Assembly: GCF_035222485.1 (NCBI RefSeq)
Contig: NC_085924.1
Span: forward strand, 3,410,001-3,474,000
Length of the DNA: 64,000 nucleotides
Direction: 5' to 3'
From: Podospora pseudoanserina
Lineage: Eukaryota > Ascomycota > Sordariomycetes > Sordariales > Podosporaceae
Shown here piece after piece: positions 44,279-56,704 of this stretch. The translations under genes and the position numbers were made by a program. Each line of letters starts with the position of its first letter. Positions within the stretch are counted from its first letter, which is position 1. The notes below the pieces were generated by a model. The model was not told the DNA's origin. It searched no databases and saw only the letters and a program-made list of their open reading frames with translations.

Positions 44279-46509
44279 ATGTCTACCCCGAGCACCATGG
44301 TCGACTGTTACGACCAGCTTGAATCCTGCTGTGACATCGCAGAAGCATGGCCTTCGAACCTTTTCCGCTCAAAATGCTTTCGACACACTTCGCAGTCATA
44401 TCGAAAGCGAATCGCCGAGGTGCAAGAGCGGCTTTTTGATCCCAATCCTGAATATGCCTTGGTGGAGTTCCTCGAAGCATTTCATGGGGAAAATGGCTTC
44501 CATTCAACAAAGTGCAGTAGCCTGGTTGACTTAAAGCGACATCTTCGAATCAACCGTAAAGACCCGATATGTCGACATGTGTAAGTCACCTTCCCCTCTA
44601 CCCAGGACCGCTGGCCAGTGCTGACTATTCGAACCAGATTCTTCGAAGCCGAACACTCCCGAGCACCTCTAGACTGTTCAAAAGAGATGTTTGTATTCAG
44701 CATGTCGTTTCTTCAAGTCATGGCTCCTTTTGTGGACCTCCTACTGGGCTTTGGGCAGTCGCAGAACAGGAAGGAGTTCCATTATACATCTTTCCGTCAC
44801 GAGAACTATCTAGTGGCGTCAAAAGTCCAGAATTTCGAAATTCCACGGCTGGGTCGATCTGGTCTGGAGATCAAGCTCTGTTACAATCTATGGAGCGTGG
44901 AGACATCTGTTGGAAACAACTCAGCGGGTTCATTCCGACAGACAGCCCTCTATCACTCCTTCGACCTCCGGTCTGGCCAGTCACTTTGGGTAAACATCAG
45001 CGTTAATGCCGAGATGAAAAATCGGATCACCGACGCGGCCAGTTCATATGAGGAATTAACAACGGAGGCGTTGGTAGACATCCAAGGCTCTTTCTCCGCA
45101 AGTCTTACTACCCACCTTGTTGCTTTCGAGTGGTGTTCAGAGAACTGGCGTCAATATATTACCAAACTGGAAACGACTTTGCGAGCAATAATCAACAAGG
45201 TCCAGCGTGCTCCCGTCGGGAAAATGGAGAGCACTCTTGCGCTGGATACCAAAAATCTTCTCAAGGCACTCAAGGCCCCTATAAGCTCTTCCCAAATAGT
45301 CGAGTCGAACTTGGTCACTTCCCCGGATCTTGTCAACCCAGGAAGCCCAGCCAGCCCCTTCAATTCCACGCGAACCTTCACTCGGCGTAGTACATTGAAG
45401 TCAGCAGTTATCAGTCCGCTGAACACAAGAGCGTCTACTAATTCGACTGCAACAAGTATGCAGTCCTTCCCGGGTTCCCCTGTCCGGCGAGAAACATTCT
45501 CGCCCATACTTGGTTGCCCACCGGAATCATCGACTGAGAAGAAGGGCCGAAGAATCCACCATGATCAAGATCCGTTTGACATGTTGAAAGACATTTCACT
45601 TGAGAAGTTACAAGAGCTCAACGGAATTGGAGCGGATCTGCATACCGCTGGCCTCGTGATGAAGTTGGACTCCGATGTCCTTCGTGATGTAATGAGACAT
45701 TATGAAAGCCTCATTGAAGCGGAAGAGTTTCCAGCGAACCTCAAGGCTTGTAGGCCAGTGCTTGCTGAGTTCTCTCGACGCGCCACGTCGATTGTGAGAG
45801 CCCTAGAGATGGAGCAGACACGGATTGCAACGCTGATGCTCCTCTTCCATGATGGCAGGGGACTGGTATGTTCTGCAACTTAGTTGAACCGCAAGCCTAT
45901 TGCTAACACGAGAGATCATCACAGTTTGAACATGTCCTCCAGTTTCGCAACCTGGAACAGAGCAAGCTCTTTAATGCGAGTGCCAATATAAGCCAACAGC
46001 GGATGGAGGAATTCACGGAGCAAATGCACAAGTCGACACTCAATATGGAGTCAGTGACCGAAAGCATGCACGTAATAGCGCAGAAGACCGAGAAGGACAC
46101 ATCTTCAATGCATGTTATCACTATTGTCACCCTTCTCTTCCTACCTGGAACCTTCGTTGCCGTAAGACTCGGCCTGCCGACTTTGATCGCCCATGCATTC
46201 ACGACTTTGCTAACATACAGCCAGACATTCTTCGGCAGCGGTTTATTCCAGTGGGATGAAGCGAATCTGGAAATGAGCTTTCCAATCTGGAAAGGGGAAT
46301 TCTTCAAACTGTTTGCCAAGATATGCTTCCCCCTCATGGGCGCTACTATCACCATTTGGTGTTTCGTTTCCTATCTGTCTTTTTGGAGGGAGTGCTTGCG
46401 AGCATGCTGGAACAGACTGAGAGCATGTTGGAACAGAAAGAAGCTTGCTGACGAAGAGCAAGGAACAACCGCAATGGGTGTTGCGGAGAGGGAATTGAAG
46501 CTAAAATAG
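44279..46509 (+). CDS. Fungal CorA-like membrane protein with large N-terminal domain
   Basis: The exons are 44279-44580, 44638-45865, 45925-46161 and 46225-46509 (683 residues). The long N-terminal part has a Trp-containing segment (VAFEWCSENWRQYITKLETT) and a Ser/Thr/Pro-rich linker. Coiled-coil stretches (e.g. NISQQRMEEFTEQMHKSTLN) follow, leading to two C-terminal helices: SSMHVITIVTLLFLPGTFVA, then TFFGSGLFQWD, then FPLMGATITIWCFVSYLSF. This order is the hallmark of fungal CorA-like proteins often found near STAND genes. The GMN motif of true Mg2+ channels is not visible, so cation transport is unproven. The last exon ends with a repeated ACWNRLRACWNR. Confidence 0.85.
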
Positions 46510-47383
46510 GGACAAATATGATGATCGGTATCTAGATGGTACATATGCAAGACCTGAGGAGTTCCTTCTCGAGCATCTGGGCGGCCTCATCTTGATCTGC
46601 CGGCTCATCAAGCCTGTGGGAAGCCAAGTCTTCCCCAAAGCATCAAGGACGCTGCATCGCCATGTACGGTGCAGCAACGCCAGGTCAACTGGGCTCTTGG
46701 CGAAAGTTCATAAGGCACAGCTATCGTTCACCAGAGAACCGGTACACCAATGAGTGATCGCCTCCCACGTCTTCGACATCGGGCTAGCCGCTTTCCCGGC
46801 GGAAGGTACAATGCCGTGAATGCCTGGCTGGGCTGTTGTGATGCGTAACTCGGCTTCCACTCCCGCCTTGCAGAATGCCTCTTGGGTCAGGTACTCTGCA
46901 CAAGGCTTTTCACTTGGTTTGCCCTACTGTATGTCATGAGAAGCTAATACACTAAATGTGGGTTTCCACCCATACAGCCCTGTTACTCATGGTATCAATT
47001 GATGTTAATCCCGATTCTTACGTTGTTGATAGCGGTTAACCTGACGGTCAGCGGTTGGGAAGCGGATTGGGTCGCACAGGCAGACAGGCGTCCAAACCGC
47101 ACAAAATGCACCACCCACCTCGAATGAACAGAGCCTTGTGAGGTCAACCTGGACATAATCACTCACATTCACCGTCCCCAGCGCGTCTGCGGCTGCTTTG
47201 TGACCAGCTGGTTGGTTTTTTCCAAGCTTCAATTTAACTCCGCACCCATCTGCGTGTGAAGCCCAATATGACAAAGCCGCCTCTTTACCTTATAACTTGT
47301 CATCGTTTTGCCCTTCATTGAGGGCTACCCTTCACACCTCACCACGCGATCGCGGGGTAATCGGTATCAGCTCAACCATCAAG
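46510..47383. other. Intergenic and promoter of the kinase-vWA gene
   Basis: No gene is visible. The kinase start ATG (47384) sits in a good context (ATCAAGATGG). Confidence 0.5.
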
Positions 47384-50300
47384 ATGGCCAGGTGGTTGGA
47401 CCCATTCATCGGCTTCCAGGAAGAGGTCCCATCGCTCTGCTCACGGGGCATCAATGGCTTTGGCCAGGAAGAGAGCTATATCCCTTACCAGGCGTTGGAA
47501 AAGTATTGGGATCCCGACAAGATCAACGAGGTGCTCAATTCCCGCAAAGGCGAGTTGCAAAACCTCGATGTCGAAACTATCCAGACAAGCTTTCTCCGCA
47601 TCTTCTCCATCCTGGTTTTCAGTACGAAACATAACGCCTTCAGGATCAGCTATCTTTCCAAATTCATCAACAATCATATTGACGACCACAATCTGCCCCT
47701 ATTGCGGGATCAGCATCCTCACTCTGACCCTGCCATGGCCGTCTTTTCCACCGGAGAGGAAGGTCTCGCAGCATGGGAGGCGTTTGACAAGCACCAATTC
47801 ATGTTCAACCCCTTTATGCTGGAGACAAAGTGCCGACACAACCATCCCCTGGCCGAGCGGTGTATCGTTCCATGGAAACGCGTCGGTGAACTATCCAGGT
47901 CGAAAAACAACTCCACCGTCGTTGAGAAATTCAAGATCAACTCGGACAGCGAGTTGCGTCAATTGGTGGTAAGAAAAAGGCCTCTATATAAGCATGCTGA
48001 ATATTGAAGGTGTAGGCTGAACACAGACACAGGAAACCATTGCCGTGAAGAAGATTTGCCTACGACACGACGACGAGGACCTCACACGCGAAGCCGAGGA
48101 AACGTTCTCAAACGAGCTGGTGGCATACATTGGGTTGAAGAACAACTCATTGCAAGAGGATGCATCGCGATATTTCCTCCGATATTACGGCTCGTTCAGG
48201 CAGGGGGGTTGGGGCTATGTGCTCCTTGAATACGCCGACAAAGGAAGCTTGACGGAATTCTACGCTAGGAACAATATGCCCTACTACCCCTGGCAGGTGT
48301 ACAATGTATGGAAAGCCATGCTGAATCTTCTCAGAGGCCTAGAGCTCCTTCACCATTTTAACAATCACAAGGCCTGCCCTGCTGTGCGAGGCATCCATCA
48401 AGATCTCAAACCGTCCAATATCTTTGTGTTCGAGGACCGCGAAGACCTCACCGAAGACAAGCCGCCCTACAAGCACAAGTACATCTTCAAGATTGGCGAC
48501 TTCGGGTTGAGCAGCATGCGCCTAAGGCAGACTCTCCATCCAGACAACAAAGGGACCAAGATGTACGGGGCACCAGAGATCACCACACCCACGGCTGAAC
48601 TTCGCCATTTAGATGGCGGTGCAACTTATAAGGTAGACATCTGGTCAATGGGGTGTATCTACTTCGAAATGCTCATTTGGATCAACTCTGGCGAGGCGGG
48701 GCGAGACGAGTGTCTGATCAAACGTCTCAAAGAGGGCGGCCCTGATGGGGCATTTCACAACCGGGGAAAAGAGCTTGCCGCCCTCGAGGAGATGTTGGAG
48801 CTAACGCTCTCCTGCAAACGGCAATGTGACGACCTTACCCAGCCTATAGCTGAACGAATCATGCTGTCAATGCTATGCGTTGACCCTTGCGACAGATCGA
48901 AAGCCAAACAGCTTATACGAGAGTTTCAGGCGATCCTAGAAAAGACTGCTGGAGGAGACAACGCCCGCAATGGTCCGACACCACGTACGGCTCTTACAGG
49001 TACCCGCACTCAACCCAGTCACAACACGCGTGGCAAAGCAGCCCATTTATCCAACGCTCAACCGCGCGCTATCTACGGTACTCATCCTTCGGGCTCACCC
49101 GATCTCATGACAGGATATCCTTCACGTGTTGCAGCAAACGATCACAACAAAAGCGAAGACGGCGAGGACTTTGGCAAGGCAGGCCATTCTCTTGGGCCAC
49201 CGCTAGGGCCAGTACAAGAACCGCCCGCTCATCGCGTCCATCCTTCTGCCGCATATCGTGGCGACATCCCTACCTCTAACTCACGGGCTCCGCCTAGGAG
49301 CCTCCCTACCCGGGTCAGTGCACATGGTGTGCCACACTCCAATCAACACAACCTTGAAGATGTTGTTGTTCCCTTATTTGGCGGACAGCGCCCTCCATCA
49401 TCTGCTCTTTCACCTACGAACAACCAAGGTCTAAAGCAGGCATTCTTTGTCACACAGCGGCCGTTGTCAGTCGATTCCGGAAGGGCAGCGGATAGGCATT
49501 TAGGTTCCATAGAAACCATGGCGGGTTTTCAGCCTGCCTACTCTCAGCCCGATACAACCTCGCCTGTTTACAGCCCCAGGTCAACCCGACAGGGGAAGTT
49601 GCCTGCCTCGAGACCAAGCAGTGATTCAACCGCCAGGCGTGGGGAACAGGATGGTCCTTTCGTCTGGGATATTCTTGTTCACAAAGAAAGTAGCAAGAAG
49701 AGGAAATGGCCACGTGGATCATTTGAACACTTGCTGGGACAAGCCGACGCTCTGAAGTATCAGCAAGGCAGAGAACAGGTGGGGAACAATCTTTTGTCTT
49801 TTAATCATTAGCACCCAAACACTATGGCGTTCATTTATTAACCCGAAGTGTAGATATTCATCGTCGATGACTCCGAAAGCATGTGGAAGTACTGGAAAAG
49901 TGTTGTGGATACTTTCGAGGCGCTGTCCTACCTAGTCAAGGCGTGTGATCCCGACGGCATTGAGCTCTATCTCATCTCGGAACCACAGAAGAAGAAGGCG
50001 AACAAGAACTCAACTACCGACCTTGTAAAATTTTTAAGAGAACTTAAACAGCCCACCAAGCAGAACAGCAACATCGAGTCGAGCTTCAGTCGTATCTTGG
50101 AGAACGTTAGGGTGACGATCTCGGACACGGCGAGCAATTCAAGCCGTGTGTCGATTTTCAGACCCCAATCTGGAGCTGGAATCAGCATCTATTTTTTTAC
50201 CGATGGTGTGTGGGACGATGACGACAAGCAGGGGAACCCAAACATTGCTCACCCGATCCAAAATTTGATACGAAAAATGCAGCAAAATAACCACGACCGA

Positions 50301-50764
50301 ACCAAAATCATGATACAATTTATCCAGTTCGGCAACGACCCAGCTGGAACCAGGCGCCTGAGGTATCTTGACAACGGGCTCAAGTCAGAGCTGGATGAGT
50401 TGTAAGTTCAACTGTTCAAGTCTCGCCTTTATTTCAGCTCTCGTTGCCCTGGCTTACTAACTTTACCGCCCTACCCAGTGACATCGTCGACCGCAAACCA
50501 TGGAACAGCAATGTCTGGAAAATACTGATCGGAAGCCTCAACCGCAAAAATGACAAGGACAGCGATGACGAAGAACAGGACGTATTCCACAACGCACAAG
50601 AGGGTGACAGATTGGGTATCCAGGACAACAGTGTGGCGAGCTCCTCGCCCTTACAAACCACGTGGTTGCCTCCGAGACAGACCACCCGGGTCTCCTCGAA
50701 CTCCCAGATGCATCCCACGAATTGTCCATTCGGAACTGGACGAGGCGAGTGTATATGCCGTTAG
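47384..50764 (+). CDS. Protein kinase - vWA fusion protein
   Basis: The exons are 47384-47968, 48033-49778, 49854-50401 and 50479-50764 (1,054 residues). Residues 1-195 form a conserved N-terminal domain (helix LRIFSILVF; FNPFMLETK; ERCIVPWKR) shared with the two relics in this window. Residues 196 to about 500 are a protein kinase with every catalytic element: the VAIK lysine in IAVKKI (about Lys201), the alpha-C Glu in SNELVAYI, HQDLKPSN (Asp319), DFG (Asp351) and GAPE. Residues 500-777 are a Ser/Pro-rich linker. Exon 3 begins a vWA domain with an intact MIDAS: DDSES (782-786) and the TDG of FFTDGVWDDDD (about 893). The ending DRKPWNSNVWKILIGSLNR completes it. The kinase is predicted active, and its substrate and role are unknown. 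Phases agree at all three introns. Confidence 0.87.
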
Positions 50765-51665
50765 TATGCGGGCTGAACAACGAGATGTTTTTGGGGGGAT
50801 ATGCTCTTTTCTCATCTCTCCTACCGCACTGAACCCCTCCACTTTCCGTTCATACCCCACATAAAGGACGACTGTTCAGGGTATCTCTCTTCTATGTACA
50901 CATGGGGTTTTGGAGATCGAGATCATTTTTATTTTTCTCGTAGTCGTCAGGAGTCTGTGCTTTCTTCGCATTTTTTTATATACTTTCGGACAACAGAACA
51001 TGATTGCGGGGACTCTGGTTGGTATATATCTCTTACACAATGGGCAATTAAAGAGTCTTCGTGAGGCTGAGCATACATGTTGGGTTTATGAAAGGAAGGA
51101 AATTTGGTAGATGATCTAGGCTTGAGGCGTTTTTCTGGGAAAGCAGGGAATGGTTTACATGATCTGTCTTGGTGTTCAGGAAAGACGAAACAAAGATACC
51201 CTTCTTGTATATAATGTTTATATTACGGCCAGTATATAACCTTTCTCGTTTATTTCTCCGTTACCAGTTCAAAACATGGCCTTTTCAGCGTTAGCAAGAT
51301 ATATGGGTATATATCTGTACATACCTGTTACCTTTTTACAGACATGGGAACGTCGTTAAGAGGGGGTTTGGAATGAGTGTATAAGATATGAAAGCTTCCA
51401 AGTTACCTATGGTTCTTCGAGGCTTCTTGAATGTTTCTGACACTTCTTTGCTCGCTTCCCCATTCACCTTGCTCCCACATTAAACTTTCCCTCAGGCCCA
51501 GCCCAGCACGCCCTGAGCCAGTCAAGGTAGCTTTTAACCATGTTTTTCCTGCCACTGGCAATTGTTTAAGTGAGTGTCCCCTCCCGATTCATCCTTCATC
51601 ACTTCTTTTCTCATTTCCCTAAATCCATCAACACTTTTTGCTCAGACAATAACCTCCCCTCCATC
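50765..51665. other. Intergenic 50.8-51.7 kb
   Basis: This is AT-rich 3' flank with TATATA-type runs. No gene is visible. Confidence 0.5.
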
Positions 51666-52649
51666 ATGCCTGCCGGACCACAAACCCAACAGGCGAATAC
51701 CGAAAAACGAGAGCCCTTGAAGAAAGCAGTCGAAGATCTTCTCTTAGACGAACCCCTGTTTGCAAACGAACTGGAGGATTTTCTAGAACAGCGGAGGAAT
51801 CGCGCCTGCGTCGACAAAGTCTTGACAAATGTCGCGGAACCCAAGGATGAAGACCCAGCACTCGTTCCTGAGGTCAAAATGGAGGAAACCCCTGCACCGA
51901 TGACACCTGCAGAGCAAGAGATGGCCGAATGACGCGACCTGATCAAGAAGCTTGAGGGCTGGTAAAAGGAGAAGTTCGCAAAAGCTGACGCAAATGTCGG
52001 TGACGGAGTGGAAGCCCTTTGATGACTTGCAGATTGCCGCGTGGATGGCGGTTGATATTGAGTCACTTCGGTACAACGTTGACCGAGCAGACCATGGTTT
52101 CTTCTCTAGCGAGGGCAAGGAAAGCTTCCTTGACGACGTGATCCTGGTGCCCTTTCTCGTTCGTTGGTGTACGTTGATTTCCTCCCATGTCAGACTTTAT
52201 CATCATTGCTGATCCGAAAAAAAAAACATACACAGTCATGTCTAAAGACAGGTGGACGAACATCCCTTCGAACCTCAAAGACGGAGCTAGAAGCTATCAT
52301 CCTCGGGAAGAAAGTGGGGCCAGATAATTCCGGCTCGTCTTGTCAGTCGGCCGAAGATAATGATGAGGAGGATGAAGATGGTGGTGGGCCAAACCGCAAA
52401 CGGAGAGTCGGCAAGAAAGGCAGCATCAAGAAGAGCTCCAAAAAGAGGAGAGTCACCAAGGAGAAAGCTGTCGTCGAAAGCGATACCCATCCCTCCAGGC
52501 GCAAACCTTGGTGGGAAGAGTTGGCGGACCTGCCTGATTGGTTTGGCCTCGATGGCGGATTCAAGAGATTGCCTGAGCCCGACTGGTACGGATTCGAGGT
52601 GCTGGCCGCCGTGATTGACAAAGACAAGGCACCGAAAGAATCTTCTTGA
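51666..52649 (+). pseudogene. Degenerate gene of unknown family (acidic/coiled N-terminus, NLS-like C-terminus)
   Basis: The first frame (51666-51932) encodes 88 residues (KKAVEDLLLDEPLFANELED) and stops at TGA. Coding character continues past it (RDLIKKLEGW) to a TAA. A second frame carries on with EWKPFDDLQIAAWMAVDIES up to an intron-like GTACGT...ACACAG near 52169-52236. The third part, to 52649, has a basic cluster (GKKGSIKKSSKKRRVTKEK) and a Trp-rich end (RKPWWEELADLPDWFG). No single splice model reads all three in frame. The stops fit C-to-T changes of CGA and CAA. I do not recognise the family. It may be a recent pseudogene, or two real exons with a poorly understood start. Confidence 0.4.
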
Positions 52650-53478
52650 AGGCCCAGTTGTGGTTCTTATATTGGCAGCTCTCTTTTTTTGCCGGATATT
52701 ACCTACCTTTACCCCATTTTCCCCCATCTCAATAAAAAAGTCTCTCCCTCTATCCTGTCCCATCTTGATACCAGCCTTAAAATCTCCACCATAAACACCA
52801 TATAAACTCGACCAGAGACTCAAGTGACGAAAAAAGCCCACAAGATATTCCCACTTATGTAAGGTAGGTAGACAGAGGATTGACCCCCCCGTTTGCAAAC
52901 AACAGGCGCGACTCAATGAACACAGAGTTGCCCTCACCATCAAGGCCATGTCAACTCGACCAGAAACCCGATAGAGCGACTCAGAGCCGAATTAGGAACT
53001 CGAATTCGGCACAGTCCACAATTGGCCAACAACCTCGACGACCAAAAGAGCCACCTTCCCAAAGCTGGACAGGTATTGCCCCAACGCAGTTCTTGCTCGT
53101 TAAATCAGGACTTGTCCCTGAATTCAATCACCTCGCCCGCTGTCCATCGTTATTATCTAATGTTATAGCAAACGACTTTCAATGAAGACGGTAACTTGCC
53201 TCTGCGGGAGCTAACGAAGGAGTCTATTATTAGGTAGATAAGTGCCAATGATTTACAAAAAGAGTTTGGTCCAACTAGGTACCAAGCTCATGTCGAGGAT
53301 GATATTACGTAGTCTACTCCTTTCTATGTATCGTTTGAGACCCCTGCAATATGCTTACCTCCCTTACAAGAGCCCATATCCATACAATAAGAGAGAAACA
53401 TTTACGGAGCCCCCTATTTATTTTACCAGCGCCCCCCTCTATACCTATCTACTTACCCTTCCTATAATATAATTAAAG
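52650..53478. other. AT-rich interval
   Basis: From about 53200 the sequence becomes markedly A+T-rich compared with its surroundings. No gene. It runs into the 21-bp repeat. Confidence 0.5.
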
Positions 53479-53646
53479 ACCTTGAAAGAAAATTAATAGG
53501 CCTTTAAATTATCTTTAAGGGCCTTTGAATTATCTTTGAAGACCTTCGAATTATCTTCAAAAGCGTTTCAATCATTTTTAAAGGCCTTGAAAAATAGTTA
53601 AGATGCCTTGAAAGATAGTCAAGAGGCTTTAAAAAAATAAGCAAAA
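53479..53646. repeat. Diverged 21-bp minisatellite, eight units
   Basis: Eight consecutive 21-bp units run without gaps. They start at 53479, 53500, 53521, 53542, 53563, 53584, 53605 and 53626. A typical core is CCTTTGAATTATCTTTGAAG. The 21-bp length keeps frame, and on the minus strand it reads as heptads such as FSRPLKM and LSRHLNY. The array lies just 3' of the F-box-like gene. Confidence 0.85.
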
Positions 53647-53742
53647 GGCCCATATAAAAAACCCACCCAACGCCCCATACGCTACCGATGCAAACAAACG
53701 CTAATATCACAGTAACTGCGTCCCAAAACAACACCAAGACCA

Positions 53743-54819
53743 TCATCCAAAACTACTCAATAAATCCCCAATCTTCTGCGACTTCTTCTTCGGCTTTACC
53801 CCCGCGCTCTCAGTAGTAGCCTTCCTCTTAGGCTGCGTTACTGCTACCGTAGGCGCTTCCTCAGCCTGCACCTCAACATTCCAATCCCTGGAAAACTCCC
53901 ATACGCACAAATTCCTCAGTAAACCCTTATTGGTGTTCACCTGTCCCGGCTCCGACGGCGTCACCAAAGTGATGGTAGTATACGGATTATCCAGTCCCAG
54001 CTCCTCATACTGCAAAGCCATGTCCATGTCCCAGTACACGTACCGGTAACACTCCACCGGCGCCCAGGCAGGCGCGTCCTTCAGCGGCTGGCCGATGACC
54101 GGTGGCGGGTTTGTCATTGGCGAGTTGACGTACACTGCCTTGATCTTGGGGAACTTAGTTGCATAGTGCAGCATGTGTATACTGAGCGAGCCTGGCATGG
54201 CAAAGAGAATGAGACTGCGGAGGGAAGGGAAGGGTTCTTTTTTCTCGCTCCAACCTCGGATGAGGTGGTTGTTTAGATTCAAGCTCGGTTTGTTGCACGA
54301 GAATCCCGAGTGAGCGGCTGTTTTGATGCCGTGGTCTTCCATGTGCAGGATGACCAGGCTGCGCAATTCAGCGAGGAGGAGGAGGTCGCGGGTATTGAAT
54401 CTCTCAATATCTTTAATTTTAAGAATGGTGAGGAAGTGAACGTTGCCCGGGTGCGGCTGCATGGTTTGGATGCGTCTGGGTAACTCGTCCGGCTCGACGT
54501 CATCTTCCCAGCGGAAAGGCTTAACACCATGTGGGGTGTTTGTCCGTGAGGTGTTGATGTAAATGGCATCGGCGAGGAGTTGCCATTGGGTGTATGTCAT
54601 TCTAGGTGGTGGTGAGCGGTGTGGAGGGTCTGGATGAGCGAGAGAGACATCGACTTACATTGGATTCAAGAGCCTAAAAAGCTGCCTGAGGCGGGGTTCT
54701 GGTAAAAGCACGAGATGGTTTGTTGTGAGGCTGGCCATGTGCTTAGCGACCGCGCGCATACACATAGAGACCAGATCCATCTTACGGACCACATCCTGGG
54801 GACCAGTTACCGAAGTCAT
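53743..54819 (-). CDS. F-box/LRR-like fungal protein, function unknown
   Basis: The minus-strand exons are 54659-54819 and 53743-54601, joined by a 57-nt intron (GTAAGT...CCTAG), giving 339 residues. The short first exon has a Leu/Pro pattern (LVLLPEPRLRQLFRLLNP) that resembles the entry of fungal F-box-like proteins. The second exon carries leucine-rich stretches (VHFLTILKIKDIERFNTRDL, LLLLAELRSLVILHMEDHG, FPSLRSLILFAMPGS). The end is basic and NLS-like (PKRKATTESAGVKPKKKSQK). I infer LRR-type repeats by eye; the F-box is weak. The 21-bp repeat follows directly downstream. Confidence 0.6.
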
Positions 54820-55804
54820 TATACTGTGGGGGGTCTGTGCCAACAGTTGTTGTTGAGAGACAAGAATTGTCAAGGGAGGCCTAACATGAAGTTACAAGGC
54901 TTGACGCGTCCACAATGATGTTCGAAACGTTGGACAGTCCATGATCAAGAAAGAGTAAGTGGTGGAGGTTTGCAGCGACACCAAATGTCCATTGTGTTGG
55001 TCTGTGCAAAGGCCTCCCAGAGAAGGTTGCGTGGGAAACTCAATAGGAAGGAAGGCAGGAGCGACTGCAAGAGCACTTCTTCAGCCAGTTCAGAAACTCA
55101 CAAGACGGAGCTCTGTTGAGGTTGCTCTCGTGTGCGTGTGTGTACAGTCAAATGTTCTATCTAAAAGAGGCATGTCTCTGGCATCATGGTCCCCAGTGGC
55201 CGATATAGAGCGACCACCGGAGTGTAAATGCAGAAAGTGTCAATCTATCCCCCGCTTTCCCCTCCAGACCGTCATGGTGTAAGACTTTTACCGGAGTGAA
55301 TACGAAGGAAAAATGAAGTTTTATGTTGTTGAAGAAGAAAAAGAGAAAACCTTCAAATTTGGGACGAGCAGAAAGACTTTTAAAGGAAACTTTGTCGTCG
55401 AGAGCGGGGCCACAAACCATCCAATCAGAAAGCGTCGGCCCCTGAGAGAGCCCGGGCCACATCAGGCACCAGCCACACAGAGCCAACTGAATTGCACAGC
55501 CCGGGCCGTGGGGAGCCATACCTAACCATCAAGCCCCACAGCGGGGTTCCAAACCGTTTGTGGTTTATCCTTTTCCTCAGGTTGCTATTATTCCTGGCAT
55601 TGCTGTAAAGTGAATATTATCTGGCCCAGATAAGAAAAGATTCTCTTGGTTCTTAGACTCTTCAGTTCAAAAAGCACCTCTCACCCTCGCAGCCTACGCC
55701 CAAGACCAGCAAAACCACAGCGCCTTAACAAAAGCGCCCAACTTTGCGATACCCCGCCATCAAGCATTTAGATCTACCCATCACCACGACCCCCATCAGT
55801 CAAA
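54820..55804. promoter_or_regulatory. Divergent region, F-box-like / PP28
   Basis: About 1 kb contains no gene I can support. Confidence 0.5.
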
Positions 55805-56704
55805 ATGGCAGGCGGCAGCGGCGCAGCTAGCTCTCGCGGCAGAGGAAAGTTCAGAAAGTTCACCCGCGGTGGTATGTCCCTCCCCTTTCTCCCTCCCCCT
55901 TCCAACCCCATAATTAAACCCCAATCCAGGCGGCAAACACTTCTCCAAGAACCTCCGCCCCCTCGACGCTGACGGCAACGAAATGGGCATGTGGGGCGAC
56001 GCCCCAGCCAAAGACGAAGAAGAAGACTCCGACTCTGAGGATGACTCCTCGGAGGAGGAATCCGAAGACGACAACGACGCCGTCAAAATCCCCACGGCGG
56101 CGGCGGAGGAGCTAAGCCGCGAGGAGCGCAAGAAGCAAAAGAAGGCCGCCAAGGAAGCCGCCATCAAGGCGAAGAAGGGACCTGTCCAAGTGGGGGATAT
56201 GCCGTCAGACTCTGACGAGGAGGAGAGCGAGGAGGAGGAGGCCAGCAAAATGCCTGCCAACCCGAACCACTCCCGTGCTGCTCGCAACCAGACCAAGGTC
56301 CCCAAGAAGAGCGCGGATGATGACGAGGAACTCGCGGCCGGGACGAAGAAGCTGGCTGTTTCGGCGCCGAATAAGAAGGAGAGGGAGGCCATTGCTGCGC
56401 AGGAGGCCAAGGAGAGATATATGAAGCTTCATGAGCAGGGCAAGACGGATCAGGCAAAGGCGGATTTGGCGAGGTTGAGGGAGATTAGGGCGAAGAGAGA
56501 GGAGGAGGCGGCGAGGAGATTGGTAAGTTGATCGTATTGTCAGATGAGGTTCTACCCGGAGAAGGTGACTAATATTTCAACCAGGCTGAGAAGCAAGAGC
56601 AAGACGAGGCCAACCGTCTCAAGAAGGCCGAGATCGAGGCCAAGGAGGCCAAGAAGCGCGAGGCGGCTCTTGGTCCTGCGGCGAAGAAGAAGGGCAAGAA
56701 ATGA
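55805..56704 (+). CDS. PDAP1/HASPP28-like 28-kDa phosphoprotein
   Basis: The exons are 55805-55871, 55930-56522 and 56585-56704 (259 residues). The N-terminus has [13 protein letters not shown], as in the family, followed by a strongly acidic Ser/Glu/Asp region (casein-kinase-2-type sites such as [16 protein letters not shown]). Next is the signature helical segment [20 protein letters not shown], then [20 protein letters not shown] and [19 protein letters not shown]. The Lys-rich end is AAKKKGKK. The family is a conserved eukaryotic phosphoprotein of poorly defined role. Phases agree at both introns. Confidence 0.9.

Noticed and set aside
53200-53700. AT-rich stretch considered as a transposon remnant
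   Set aside because: No terminal repeats, target-site duplication or transposase-like coding could be seen; only the 21-bp minisatellite is supportable.
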